In this document: piece by piece, positions 27,414-35,605 of the stretch
Position numbering within the stretch: position 1 is the stretch's first letter
Layout: each line of letters begins with the position of its first letter
DNA from: Aldehydirespirator sp965116865
Lineage (GTDB): Bacteria > Actinomycetota > Acidimicrobiia > Acidimicrobiales > Aldehydirespiratoraceae
Length of the DNA stretch: 64,000 nucleotides
NCBI GenBank assembly: GCA_965116865.1
Contig: OZ220727.1
Location: 1,550,001-1,614,000 of the forward strand
Reading direction: 5' to 3'
Notes under the pieces: generated by a model
Told to the model about the DNA's origin: nothing
The model's database searches: none
The model's input: the letters and a program-made list of their open reading frames with translations, nothing else
Made by a program: the position numbers and the translations under genes

Positions 27414-28301
27414 CTACTCCTCGGACGGAGCCGTCTCGGGCGGAGCCTCGGACTCAGACTCCGACTCCGGCGACGAATCCGACTCAGAAGGCGACTCCGG
27501 CTCCGGCTGGGAATCCGACTCCGGCGGCGCCTCAGACTCCGGCGGGAGCTCCGACTCCGGCGGGGCATCTGTCGGATCGAGGTCGGTGCTCGGCCCGGTG
27601 GAGAGCAAGTTCCCCGCCGAGGCCGAAAGCGCTGTCTGGAGCCTGTCTTCGGGCGGCGGCGGGATGACGGTCCCGGCGGGGACACGGGCGAAGGTGAACG
27701 CCTCCAAGTCCCCCTGCAGGCGGACGTCGCCGAAGTCGTCGGTATAGGTGTCGGTCACCTCGTAGATGTCGGCCAGGCCGGTGACCGGGTCGTCGGCGCC
27801 GGGGCCGTCGGCGTCTGCATCGATCCGGGCGAAGCGCACGACCCTGATCACGGTCGGCTCGCCGTTGCAGTCGGATCCGGCCTCCAGCACGCCGATGCCG
27901 GGGCCGCTGATCTCGTCGTCGGTGACCCTCGCCCCCATCGCCTCGAAGAACACGCCGAGATCGGCGCGGTCGCCGGCAGCGGAGCTGTTCCACGGGTGGA
28001 TGTGGACCACGCCGTCCTGGTGGGAGTGGATGCCGTCGGGGTCGGCGGCGCTGGTGAAGGCAGGCAGGAACCGGTCGCAGTCGTAGATCCCGTAGGCCGA
28101 GTGCCAGTGATCGTTGCCGACCCTCGGAGCCGCCGCGGGCACACGAGAGGAGCGGGCGAACATCACCAGAGCCACTCCGAGCACCACCACCACCGCCAGT
28201 GCCAGCGGGAACGCGACATCACGGCGCTCACGGACACCCTTGGACGAAGCCGCCGCTCTGGCGGCTCGCTGGACCTTCTTCGACGAACTCGACTTTGTCA
28301 C
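27414..28301 (-). CDS. Membrane-anchored extracellular protein with His-rich domain and Ser/Glu/Pro tail
   Basis: The 295-residue product has a Lys/Ser-rich cytosolic N-terminus, one membrane segment (VAFPLALAVVVVLGVALVMF, about residues 29-48) and an external domain. That domain begins GNDHWHSAYGIYDCDRF and carries the cluster HSHQDGVVHIHPW, so several His and a Cys could bind metal, and it ends with a beta-rich part (GDVRLQGDLEAFTFARV). The last 70 residues are almost only Ser, Glu and Pro (ESEAPPESDSQPEPESPSE), probably an extended wall-crossing linker. I do not recognise a named family; the HWHSAYG wording looks like a conserved actinobacterial hypothetical. The GTG at 28301 lies 8 nt after TAGCGT, so the mRNA may be leaderless. 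It sits 35 bp downstream of ugd. Confidence 0.8.
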   Translation of the reverse strand: MTKSSSSKKVQRAARAAASSKGVRERRDVAFPLALAVVVVLGVALVMFARSSRVPAAAPRVGNDHWHSAYGIYDCDRFLPAFTSAADPDGIHSHQDGVVHIHPWNSSAAGDRADLGVFFEAMGARVTDDEISGPGIGVLEAGSDCNGEPTVIRVVRFARIDADADGPGADDPVTGLADIYEVTDTYTDDFGDVRLQGDLEAFTFARVPAGTVIPPPPEDRLQTALSASAGNLLSTGPSTDLDPTDAPPESELPPESEAPPESDSQPEPESPSESDSSPESESESEAPPETAPSEE

Positions 28302-28336
28302 AGCCCGTCACGCTATCGGCCCGACGCGCCCAACCT

Positions 28337-29671
28337 TCACATGCCGACACCGATGTACGTGAAGCCGCGACGCTCCAGTTCGCCGCGGTCGAGCAGGTTG
28401 CGGGCATCGATCACGTGCAGATCGTCCATGGCTGTCGCCACCCGGTCGAAGTCAAGCTCCCGGAACTCGTCCCACTCGGTAGCCACCACCAGCGCCGAAG
28501 CGCCGTCGCAAGCCGCGTACGCGTCGTCCTCCACGGCCACGCCAGCCTGCTCGGTGGCTGCACAGGCCCAGACTGCCGGATCGTAGGCATGGACCGCCGC
28601 GCCCGCCCGGGACAGGCGCCCGGCGATCTCCAGCGAGGGCGAGCCCCGCGTGTCGTCGGTTCCGGCCTTGAATGCCAGACCGAGCAGCGCGACGCGGGCT
28701 CCGGGCAGATCGACGCGGCACGCGACCTTGCCGACAATCCCGTCGAACTGCGCTTCGTTGACTTCCATCACGCTTCGCAGCAGCGCGAAGTCGTAGCCCG
28801 CGGCGGAGGCCGCCGCGACCAGCGAACTCGTGTCCTTGGGAAGGCACGAGCCGCCCCAGCCCGGCCCGGGCCGCAGGTAGTCGCGGCCTATCCGGCTGTC
28901 GTGGCCCATGCCCTCCAGCACGTCGCCGACGTCGGCGCCCACGGCCTCGCACAGCGCCGCGACCGAGTTCGAGAACGACAGCTTCGTCGCCAGGAAGGCG
29001 TTGGCCGCGTACTTGACGGTCTCCGCGGAGGCCGTGTCGGTGACGAGCAGGGGCGAGTCGATGCTCTCGTAGAGTCCGGCCACCCTCTCGGCCACCGCGG
29101 CGTCGGCCGCACCGACCACGACCCGATCAGGATTGAGGAAGTCGTCGACGGCGGAGCCCTGCCTCAGGAACTCGGGGTTGGACGCCACCGAGACGTCCGC
29201 CCGTGCCAGCACCCTTTGCAGCGCCGCTGCCGTACCTGCGGGCGCAGTGGACTTGTTCACCACCACAGCGTCCGGCCGCAGGCTCGGCCCAATCTCGGAG
29301 ACGGCAGCCTCCAGGTAGCCGAGGTCGGTGCCGCCGTCGGGCCCGGAGGGCGTGGGCACGCACAAGAAGACGAAATCGACGCGAGCCGCCGCCGCCGCGG
29401 AGCCGTGCTCGAAGGAGAGGCGGGCCGAGTCGAGCCCGGCCCGCACCAGCTCAGCCAGTCCGGGCTCCTGGATCGGCATCTCGCCTCGCTGGAGCCCGGC
29501 GATCCGGGGCTCGTCCACGTCGGTGCAGACGACGACATGCCCCATGCGGGCCAGGCACGCAGCCGTGGTGAGGCCTACATATCCCGCCCCGACGACGGCC
29601 ACCGCGGCCGCTGGCGCGGCCGACCGCTCGACACCGTCCACGGGCCTAGCCAGCACGTCCCGGTCAGCCAC
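28337..29671 (-). CDS. ugd: UDP-glucose 6-dehydrogenase
   Basis: Oxidises UDP-glucose to UDP-glucuronate with two NAD, giving the acidic sugar used in capsules and other surface glycans. The 444-residue product has the GAGYVG NAD fingerprint at 28-33, NKSTAPAGT at 139-147, EFLRQGSAVDDF at 167-178, KYAANAFLATKLSFSN at 220-235 and the catalytic Cys276 in GGSCLPKD, and it closes with a second Rossmann domain (GLAFKAGTDDTRGS). The frame stays open far upstream, but GTG at 29671 gives the family length and overlaps the stop of the LCP gene by 8 bp, a coupled arrangement. All catalytic residues are present. A GDP-mannose dehydrogenase is the alternative and less likely with galE nearby. Confidence 0.93.
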   Translation of the reverse strand: MADRDVLARPVDGVERSAAPAAAVAVVGAGYVGLTTAACLARMGHVVVCTDVDEPRIAGLQRGEMPIQEPGLAELVRAGLDSARLSFEHGSAAAAARVDFVFLCVPTPSGPDGGTDLGYLEAAVSEIGPSLRPDAVVVNKSTAPAGTAAALQRVLARADVSVASNPEFLRQGSAVDDFLNPDRVVVGAADAAVAERVAGLYESIDSPLLVTDTASAETVKYAANAFLATKLSFSNSVAALCEAVGADVGDVLEGMGHDSRIGRDYLRPGPGWGGSCLPKDTSSLVAAASAAGYDFALLRSVMEVNEAQFDGIVGKVACRVDLPGARVALLGLAFKAGTDDTRGSPSLEIAGRLSRAGAAVHAYDPAVWACAATEQAGVAVEDDAYAACDGASALVVATEWDEFRELDFDRVATAMDDLHVIDARNLLDRGELERRGFTYIGVGM

Positions 29672-30923
29672 AGGACTCGCCCTCGGGCGGACGACCCAGG
29701 ACAGTCGCCGGCCCGGCGTCCGTCTCAGCCGATTGCGCGGCGACCGAGTTCGCGGCCACTCCGGCGGCGGCGCCGTCGAAGGACCCGGCGCTCTCCCCCA
29801 CCGGACCACCAGCCAGCACGACGCGCTGCGCGGCCGGCGCCGGCGCAGCCTCGACTCCGGGTGGCGGGCCCCCTGGGGCGCTCTCAGCATCAGCCGCCCC
29901 CCGGAAGACGTCGAGCAACGGCTCGTTCGCCTGATGGAGCGCAGCCTCGCCCTTGTAGCGGCCGTCAGGCCACCACAGCGTGTAGACCTCCAGGCGCTGA
30001 CGCTCAAGGTCCTCGAGATTGAAGTCGGAAAAGGTCTGCGCCACGGAAACGAGCTCGCCGAGGGTCAGCGCCTGATCGATGGTCACGAATGCGGCTCCCG
30101 TCTCGATCATGCCGCCGATGGTGGTCGGGTTCCGGGCGCCCCGGCTGATGGCCCGATCGAGGGCGAGCACCAAGAAGTCCTGCTGACGAGCGATGCGACT
30201 GAAATCGTCGCCGCCGGTGATGGTCCAGCGCCCGTCGATCAGCTCAGTGTAGGTGCGGCTGCGCACGTACTGGAGCGCCTGCTCGCCTCCGAGCACATGG
30301 CAGCCCGGCTCGGTGATGTTCAGCTTCGACTTGGGATCGTGCACCGGATGGGGGAACCACACCGGCACTCCCCCGAGCGTGTCCACCAGCTGCTGGAAGC
30401 CAGCAAAGTCGGCCTGGACGTAGTGGTTGATCTCCACATCGAACATCGAGGTGACAGTCTCCACCAGCAGCGGGGCCCCGCCGATGAAGAAGGCGGAGTT
30501 GATCTTGTGGTCCTGGGCGCCTGGGATCTCGGCCCAAAGGTCCCGGGGGATCGACAGCACCCACGCCGACTTCGCCTTGGGGTCGAGGCGCAGCAGCATG
30601 ATCACGTCGGCCAGGCTCTTGCCGCCGGCCGCCACCCCGCTCGCCTGGGACGCGGCTGCGCCTCCCGCAGCGTCGGTGCCACTGTCGATGCCGACAAGCA
30701 GAAAGTTGACGGGGTCGCCTGGCTCGGTCTCGGTGTGCAGCAGCTCACGGCCGTACTGGACGCTCTTCACGATCTGCACGCGGTCGACGTCCTCCCAGAC
30801 TTCCTCGACATACCGCACGGTCCTCGCCGACACCACCGCCGAGACGATCACCAGGAGGCTCGCGACCACCACAAGGCGCTGCGGCCAGGTGCGCCGCAGC
30901 CGCTCGCCGCGTCCGTTGGTCAC
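29664..30923 (-). CDS. LytR-CpsA-Psr (LCP) family wall-glycan transferase
   Basis: LCP proteins move lipid-linked glycans (teichoic acid, arabinogalactan or capsule) onto peptidoglycan outside the membrane. The 419-residue product has a short cytosolic Arg-rich start, a membrane anchor (RLVVVASLLVIVSAVVSA, about 14-31) and the LCP core: FLLVGIDSG, ADVIMLLRLDPKAKSAWVLS, IPRDLW, HKINSAFFIGG, VDTLGGVPVWF and YVRSRTYTELIDG, with the conserved Arg and Asp residues that bind the polyprenyl phosphate. The last 80 residues are Ala/Pro/Gly-rich and disordered. GTG at 30923 is 8 nt after TACGAT, so the message may be leaderless; longer readings run into the repeat spacer. It overlaps ugd, linking precursor synthesis and attachment. 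Confidence 0.9.
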   Translation of the reverse strand: MTNGRGERLRRTWPQRLVVVASLLVIVSAVVSARTVRYVEEVWEDVDRVQIVKSVQYGRELLHTETEPGDPVNFLLVGIDSGTDAAGGAAASQASGVAAGGKSLADVIMLLRLDPKAKSAWVLSIPRDLWAEIPGAQDHKINSAFFIGGAPLLVETVTSMFDVEINHYVQADFAGFQQLVDTLGGVPVWFPHPVHDPKSKLNITEPGCHVLGGEQALQYVRSRTYTELIDGRWTITGGDDFSRIARQQDFLVLALDRAISRGARNPTTIGGMIETGAAFVTIDQALTLGELVSVAQTFSDFNLEDLERQRLEVYTLWWPDGRYKGEAALHQANEPLLDVFRGAADAESAPGGPPPGVEAAPAPAAQRVVLAGGPVGESAGSFDGAAAGVAANSVAAQSAETDAGPATVLGRPPEGESCG

Positions 30924-30991
30924 GGAGGGCCATCGTACCGCCGGCGATGATGGGCACTGCCTCACCCTCGACCGCACAGCGAACGACAACC

Positions 30992-31230
30992 CTCCCGGCC
31001 TCAGGACCGGAGGTGGAACGTCGGCCCTGGCCCGCCGCGACATGGCGCCCGTCTCCCGGCCTCAGGAACGGAGGTGGAACACGTCTCCAGGACCGGCGCC
31101 GTCATGGGGATGGCACTCCCGGCCTCAGGAACGGAGGTGGAACACGTCTCCAGGACCGGCGCCGCCATGGGGATGGCACTCCCGGCCTCAGGAACGGAGG
31201 TGGCACACGTCTCCAGCGTCGATCGCGACC
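30992..31230. repeat. Tandem 61-63 bp repeats made from the 3' end of the biotin-ligase gene
   Basis: ctcccggcctcagga (with a/c changes) recurs at 30992, 31053, 31116 and 31179, giving periods of 61, 63 and 63 bp. The last copy contains the final bases and stop of the birA gene (TGA at 31190-31188); upstream copies repeat that end, stop included, with later divergence. The array fills the 264-bp spacer between the convergently placed birA end and the LCP start. It contains the palindrome CGGCGCCG but no classic terminator with a T run. Confidence 0.85.
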
Positions 31231-32342
31231 TCGCCGCGGTCGGCGTCCACGATCAGGCGACCGGTGCCGTCGATGTCGACCGCGGCGCCCGTCACCGTCG
31301 TTCCGTCAGTGCGTTCCACCCTCACAGCGGAGCCCAGCGTGGCCGACGCGGCCCTCAGGTCCGCCCGGGCCCTGCGGGGGTCTGCCAGGAAGCCGGGCAA
31401 CCGGTCGAGCAGGGATGCCAGCAACTCATCGCGACTCACCGCGCCGCCGGCCTCCACCAACGAGACCGCCCCGGGCTCCGGGGGCGCCGCCGCTACGTTC
31501 AGCCCCAAACCCACCACCACCACCGCCGGATCGCCGTCGACCATCTCCGAGAGCACGCCCGCCAGCTTCCCCGAAAGGTCCGGCGACTCGATCACCAGGT
31601 CGTTGGGCCACTTGACCCGCACCACCGCTCCCCCGCCACCGAGAGCCTTCGATGCGGAGGCCAACGCGGCGGCCGAGACCGCGGCGACCGGGTCGAGGGC
31701 TCGCGCCGCGTCGGCCGCAAGCCGGAAACTGACGAGCAGCGACGCCTCTCCTTTGTGCGGCCCGGTGGCGGAATCCGACCAGCGACGCCGCAGACGACCC
31801 CTGCCCGCGGTCTGATGATCGGCCACCAGGACCGCGAGCGAGCGATCCCCGAGCCGGGCCTCCCGCACCAGATCGTCGTTCGTGGAGCCGGTGGAGGCGA
31901 CGTGACACAGCCGGCCCAGTTCTGCCCGGCGGGCCGCGGCGCAGCTCAGCGGGAGCTGCTCCGAAGCCGACCGCGACTCTGATATGACCGGTCTGTTCCC
32001 CGGCAGTCTCGACGCCGCCGGGGAAGGCTCCGAAGCCGACCGCGACTCTGATATGACCGGTCTGTTCCCCGGCAGTCTCGACGCCGCCGGGGAAGGCTCC
32101 GAAGCCGACCGCGACTCTGATATGACCGGTCTGTTCCCCGGCAGTCTCGACGCCGCCGGGGAAGGCTCCGAAGCCGACCGCGACTCTGATATGACCGGTC
32201 TGTTCCCCGGCAGTCTCGACGCCGCCGGGGAAGGCTCCGAAGCCGACCGCGACTCTGATATGACCGGTCTGTTCCCCGGCAGTCTCGACGCCGCCGGGGA
32301 AGGCTCCGAAGCCGACCGCGACTCTGATGTGACCGGTCCCAT
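31188..32342 (-). CDS. birA: Biotin--[acetyl-CoA-carboxylase] ligase with repetitive N-terminal extension
   Basis: Activates biotin with ATP and attaches it to the Lys of EAMKMEN sites, as in the carboxylase encoded divergently at 32389. The catalytic core has the STGSTNDDL start, ADHQTAGRGRLRRRW (biotinyl-AMP loop), GPHKGEASLLVSFRL, VRVKWPNDLVI, GKLAGVLSEM and VVVGLGLNV, then a small C-terminal domain ending DAGDVCHLRS. No DNA-binding winged helix is present. Reading back from the core there is no ATG, GTG or TTG until ATG 32342, so the first 120 residues must be five 23-residue repeats (ISESRSASEPSPAASRLPGNRP) plus partial units, unless translation starts at an unusual codon. CAGAAT lies 7 nt upstream of ATG 32342. 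Catalytic function is sure; the N-terminus is not. Confidence 0.88.
   Translation of the reverse strand: MGPVTSESRSASEPSPAASRLPGNRPVISESRSASEPSPAASRLPGNRPVISESRSASEPSPAASRLPGNRPVISESRSASEPSPAASRLPGNRPVISESRSASEPSPAASRLPGNRPVISESRSASEQLPLSCAAARRAELGRLCHVASTGSTNDDLVREARLGDRSLAVLVADHQTAGRGRLRRRWSDSATGPHKGEASLLVSFRLAADAARALDPVAAVSAAALASASKALGGGGAVVRVKWPNDLVIESPDLSGKLAGVLSEMVDGDPAVVVVGLGLNVAAAPPEPGAVSLVEAGGAVSRDELLASLLDRLPGFLADPRRARADLRAASATLGSAVRVERTDGTTVTGAAVDIDGTGRLIVDADRGEVAIDAGDVCHLRS
31958..32340. repeat. Five 69-bp tandem repeats with internal hairpins between birA and the carboxylase gene
   Basis: gatatgaccgg starts at 31981, 32050, 32119, 32188 and 32257, an exact 69-bp period, with partial units at 31958-31980 and 32326-32340. 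Each unit holds an inverted repeat, ttccccggc and gccggggaa around a 12-base loop. The period is a multiple of three and both strands stay open, so the array can be read into the BirA N-terminus. It lies next to the promoter gap of both divergent genes. Confidence 0.93.
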
Positions 32343-32388
32343 GGTGGACATTCTGTGCGATCCGGGTCGCGATCGGCTATCCAATGCG
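32343..32388. promoter_or_regulatory. Short divergent promoter gap between birA and the biotin carboxylase gene
   Basis: Only 46 bp separate the ATG of birA from the first ATG of the carboxylase gene, so both promoters must be here or in the adjacent repeats. On the minus strand CAGAAT (32355-32350) stands 7 nt before birA; on the plus strand TATCCA (32378-32383) stands 8 nt before the second carboxylase ATG. Both are weak -10 matches, suggesting leaderless messages. No BirA-type operator was recognised. Confidence 0.4.
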
Positions 32389-34158
32389 ATGATGTTCAGC
32401 AAGGTGCTGGTGGCCAACCGGGGCGAGATCGCGGTTCGTGTGATCCGAGCCTGCCGCGAGATGGGCATCGCCGCGTCCGCCGTGTACTCCGACGAGGACC
32501 GCGGCGCCATGCATGTGCGGCTCGCCGACGAGGCCTACGCGCTGGGCGGTTCGGCCGCAGTGGACAGCTACCTGTGCACAGGCGCCCTGGTGGCAGCGAT
32601 CGAGCGCAGCGGCGCCGACGCGGTGCATCCCGGATACGGGTTCTTCAGCGAGAACGCCGATTTCGCGCGAGCCGTCGCCGCTCAGGGCGTCGCTTTCATC
32701 GGACCGCCGCCGGAAGCGATCGACGTGATGGGCGACAAGATCTCGGCACGGGACGCTGCGGTGCGGGCGGGAGTGGAGCCCGTTCCGGGCACCACCGAGC
32801 CGATCGGCGACGCCGCCCAAGTCGAGGCCTTCGGCGCGGCTCACGGCTGGCCCGTGGCCGTGAAGGCGGCCTACGGTGGTGGTGGCCGCGGCATGAAGGT
32901 CGTGAGGGCGGCCGCCGAGGCTGCGGCCGCGGTCGAGTCGGCCCGACGGGAGGCTCTCGCCTACTTCGGACGCGACGAGCTCTACTTGGAGCGCTACTTC
33001 GACGGTGCCCGCCATGTGGAGGTGCAGGTGCTGGCCGACTCCCACGGTGCCTGCGTGCATCTCGGCACCCGCGACTGCTCGGCTCAGCGGCGTCATCAGA
33101 AGCTCGTCGAGGAGGCGCCCGCTCCCGGCATCGATCCCACCGTGCTGGAGGCGATGGGCGAGGCGGCGGTGGCGGTGGCCCGCGGCTGCGGCTACGTGAA
33201 CGCAGGCACCGTCGAGTTCCTCTACGCAGAAGACTCGTTCTACTACCTCGAGATGAACACCAGGCTCCAAGTCGAGCATCCCGTCACTGAGATGGTGACC
33301 GGGCTGGACCTGGTAGAGCTGCAGCTGAGGATCGCTGCGGGCGAGAGGCTGAGCCTCACCCAGGCCGGCGTCGCGCTCCACGGCTGCGCCATCGAGGTGC
33401 GCGTCAACGCCGAGGACCCGGCCGGGGGCGCGTTCCTCCCCTGCCCCGGCCCCGTCACCGACCTGAGGCCTGCGGGGGGCTACGGCACCCGGTGGGACAG
33501 CGGCTACGAGGCGGGCGACAGGATCAGTCCGCACTACGACAACCTCATCGGCAAGCTCGTCGTGTGGGGCAGCGACCGCGAAGTCGCCATCAGCCGCGCG
33601 CTGCGGGCACTGTCCGAGACGCGGGTCGCCGGCGTGGCTACCACCGTCGGAGCCGCTCAGGCCATCCTCGCCCACCCGGACTTCGCGGCCGTGGCCCACT
33701 CGACCCGCTGGGTGGAGGAGCGGCTCGACTTCGACTCGCTGCCCGCTCCGCCGGCCGGCGACGCCGGGGCCGGGGCCGGCCGCGACGGCGACGCCGAACC
33801 GACGGTGCGCCGCGAGCTGGAGGCGGAGGTAGACGGCAAGCGGTTCAGCGTGGCTCTGTGGACGCCGGCGACCGTCGGCGGCGCCCCGACGCGCCCCGGC
33901 GCGTCGCGCCGCAGGGCTCGGGGGCCGGCCGGCCTCGGCAGCGGCGCTGCAGAGGTCACCGTCCCGATGCAGGGCACGATCATCAAATGGCTGGTTGAGG
34001 TGGGCGACACGGTGGAGGCAGGCCAGACGGTGGCCGTGCTCGAAGCCATGAAGATGGAGAACAACATCGCCGCCGGCCGAGCGGGCACGGTAACCGAGAT
34101 CCTGGTGAGAGTGGGTGACTCCGTCGGAGGCGGCGACACCGTCGCGGTGATCCGCTGA
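32389..34158 (+). CDS. Acyl-CoA carboxylase alpha subunit: biotin carboxylase plus biotinyl carrier domain
   Basis: A 589-residue AccA3-type protein that carboxylates its own biotin with bicarbonate and ATP; a separate beta subunit (not in this window) passes CO2 to acetyl- or propionyl-CoA. The biotin carboxylase starts KVLVANRGEIAVRVIRAC, followed by HPGYGFFSEN, the ATP-grasp loop KAAYGGGGRGMKVV, RDCSAQRRHQKLVEEAPAP, EMNTRLQVEHPVTEMVTGLD and the lid and C-terminal parts (ISPHYDNLIGKLVVW). A Pro/Gly/Arg-rich linker at about 460-520 leads to the biotinyl domain with EAMKMEN, biotin Lys near 555. ATG codons at 32389 and 32392 are both possible. The biotin ligase that would modify it is divergent and adjacent. 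Confidence 0.93.
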   Translation: MMFSKVLVANRGEIAVRVIRACREMGIAASAVYSDEDRGAMHVRLADEAYALGGSAAVDSYLCTGALVAAIERSGADAVHPGYGFFSENADFARAVAAQGVAFIGPPPEAIDVMGDKISARDAAVRAGVEPVPGTTEPIGDAAQVEAFGAAHGWPVAVKAAYGGGGRGMKVVRAAAEAAAAVESARREALAYFGRDELYLERYFDGARHVEVQVLADSHGACVHLGTRDCSAQRRHQKLVEEAPAPGIDPTVLEAMGEAAVAVARGCGYVNAGTVEFLYAEDSFYYLEMNTRLQVEHPVTEMVTGLDLVELQLRIAAGERLSLTQAGVALHGCAIEVRVNAEDPAGGAFLPCPGPVTDLRPAGGYGTRWDSGYEAGDRISPHYDNLIGKLVVWGSDREVAISRALRALSETRVAGVATTVGAAQAILAHPDFAAVAHSTRWVEERLDFDSLPAPPAGDAGAGAGRDGDAEPTVRRELEAEVDGKRFSVALWTPATVGGAPTRPGASRRRARGPAGLGSGAAEVTVPMQGTIIKWLVEVGDTVEAGQTVAVLEAMKMENNIAAGRAGTVTEILVRVGDSVGGGDTVAVIR

Positions 34159-34609
34159 ACGGACCCCCAGCGCATGCCGAGCCCGCGCGATGCCGCTCCC
34201 CGGCCCTGCAGCCCCTTAGCTTGAATCCACTGCCCGCACCAGCATCTCACAAGCGCTCAGATGGCCAGCCTGCTGCGACGCGCCCTCGACCTCGACACAA
34301 CCGCATAAGCGCCGGTTGCTCGAAGCGCCGGTTGCTCGGCTGTCCCGAAGGAGCCGATTCGGAGGGAAGCCCAAGTCCGTGGTGTCGCTGCGGTGCAATC
34401 CCCGCTCTTGCTCGCTGCGACACCACAGACTCTCACCTATTTGCGCTTGCTCTTAGAGGCCGAGCGAATAGGCGGGAGCGAAGCGGCCCATACAGGCGAG
34501 GCCGTGGCCCGAGCGGCCCGTGAGCGCAGCGAACAAGAGCGGGAATGACACCGCAGCGACACGACGGACTCACTCCTATCCGCGCAGCCCCTTAGTTAAG
34601 CTCGGTCCT
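34159..34609. repeat. Repeat-bearing intergenic spacer with dispersed element copies
   Basis: This 451-bp spacer has no convincing gene. It holds a plus-orientation copy of a dispersed element (about 34501-34588, starting gccgtggcccgagcgg), a partial inverted copy (34382-34419), and the tail segment cacctatttgcgc near 34435. Two tandem 17-bp units (gaagcgccggttgctcg) lie near 34315-34350. The phrase gcagccccttag appears at both ends (34208 and 34584). The promoter of the next gene, TAAGCT (34597-34602), is at the right edge. Confidence 0.7.
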
Positions 34610-34612
34610 GTG
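34597..34612 (+). promoter_or_regulatory. Putative leaderless -10 (TAAGCT) for the membrane glycosyltransferase gene
   Basis: TAAGCT at 34597-34602 is followed by 7 nt and then GTG at 34610. This spacing would put transcription start at or next to the start codon, and it supports GTG 34610 over the longer reading from 34520. Confidence 0.5.
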
Positions 34613-35605
34613 ACCGGGACCGATGTCAGCGTGGTTCTGCCCGTCTACAACGAGGCTTCCCATCTCGGCGCGGAACTGGACCGCATCACAGCAGCCCTGC
34701 GGGCCTCGCGCTACTCGTGGGAGGTTCTGGTGGTCGACGACGGGTCCGACGACGGCTCAGACGACCTGGCACTGGGACGCGACGGCGTCAGGCTGATCCG
34801 GTCGGGCCGCAACCGCGGCTGCGGCGCGGCGCGGCGCATCGGCACCTTGGCCGCCGCCGGCCGGACGGTGGTCTGGACGGACGCCGACATGACCTACCCC
34901 AACCACGAGATACCGGCACTGGTGGACGACCTCGACGGCGCCGACCAGGTGGTCGGGGCCCGCACCACCGAGCAGGGCACGCTCAAGGCGCTGCGCGTCC
35001 CGGCCAAGTGGGCCATACGCCGGCTGGCGTCGTACCTCGCCCGGACCCGCATCCCCGACCTGAACTCGGGCTTCCGGGCAATGCGCCGCGACGTCGCCGA
35101 GCAGTTCGCGGCCGAGCTCCCCGACGGCTTCTCCTGCGTCACCACCCTCACGATGTCGTTCCTGATGAACGGCTACACGGTGCGCTACAAGCCCATCGAG
35201 TACAGGCCGCGGGCCGGCCGCTCGAAGTTCCGATGGTGGGCCGACACCCGCCGCTATCTGCTTCAGGTGGTGAGGATGATGCTCTCGCACGACCCTCTGC
35301 GCGTGTTCATGCCTCTGGCTGCGCTGCTCGGAGCGATCTTCGCCGCCAAACTCGGCTACGACTTCGCCAGCAAGGATCTTCGGGTGGCGACCAACACTCT
35401 GCTGCTGGGCTTCGCGGCCATCCAGACGCTGGCCATCGGGCTCCTGGCCGACCTGGTGGTGAGAGTGGCGAGGCCGAGGCGGCTGATACCGTCGACCGAC
35501 ACGGCCGAGGTCGCAGCGGACGCCGCGACCGCGCCGTCCGGCTCCCGCAGCCGGCCGTTGGCCAGGCCTCCCGGCGAGCGTTCGTGCAAGAATGGTGATT
35601 CTTGA
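34610..35605 (+). CDS. Membrane-attached family 2 glycosyltransferase (polyprenyl-phosphate sugar synthase-like)
   Basis: The 331-residue product begins with a GT-A fold: VSVVLPVYNEASHLGAELDR, EVLVVDDGSDDGS, RNRGCGAARRIGTLAAAG and the metal-binding VVWTDADMTYPN. RIPDLNSGFRAMRR and KPIEYRPRAGRSKFRWW match DPM1/GtrB-type enzymes that charge undecaprenyl or dolichyl phosphate with a sugar. Two hydrophobic segments (VFMPLAALLGAIFAAKLG and LLLGFAAIQTLAIGLLADLVV) near 245-310 anchor it, then an Ala/Arg-rich tail. GTG 34610 is preferred over the further upstream reading because the fold starts there and a TANNNT -10 precedes it. Its stop overlaps the ATG of the SpoIID-SLH gene by one base, so the two are coupled. 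It may supply the PMT-like domain at 41619-44930 with lipid-linked sugar. Confidence 0.88.
   Translation: MTGTDVSVVLPVYNEASHLGAELDRITAALRASRYSWEVLVVDDGSDDGSDDLALGRDGVRLIRSGRNRGCGAARRIGTLAAAGRTVVWTDADMTYPNHEIPALVDDLDGADQVVGARTTEQGTLKALRVPAKWAIRRLASYLARTRIPDLNSGFRAMRRDVAEQFAAELPDGFSCVTTLTMSFLMNGYTVRYKPIEYRPRAGRSKFRWWADTRRYLLQVVRMMLSHDPLRVFMPLAALLGAIFAAKLGYDFASKDLRVATNTLLLGFAAIQTLAIGLLADLVVRVARPRRLIPSTDTAEVAADAATAPSGSRSRPLARPPGERSCKNGDS

Noticed and set aside
31958..32340. 69-bp repeat array as a CRISPR
   Set aside because: The units are contiguous and identical with no unique spacers, the unit is too long for a repeat, and no cas genes are present.
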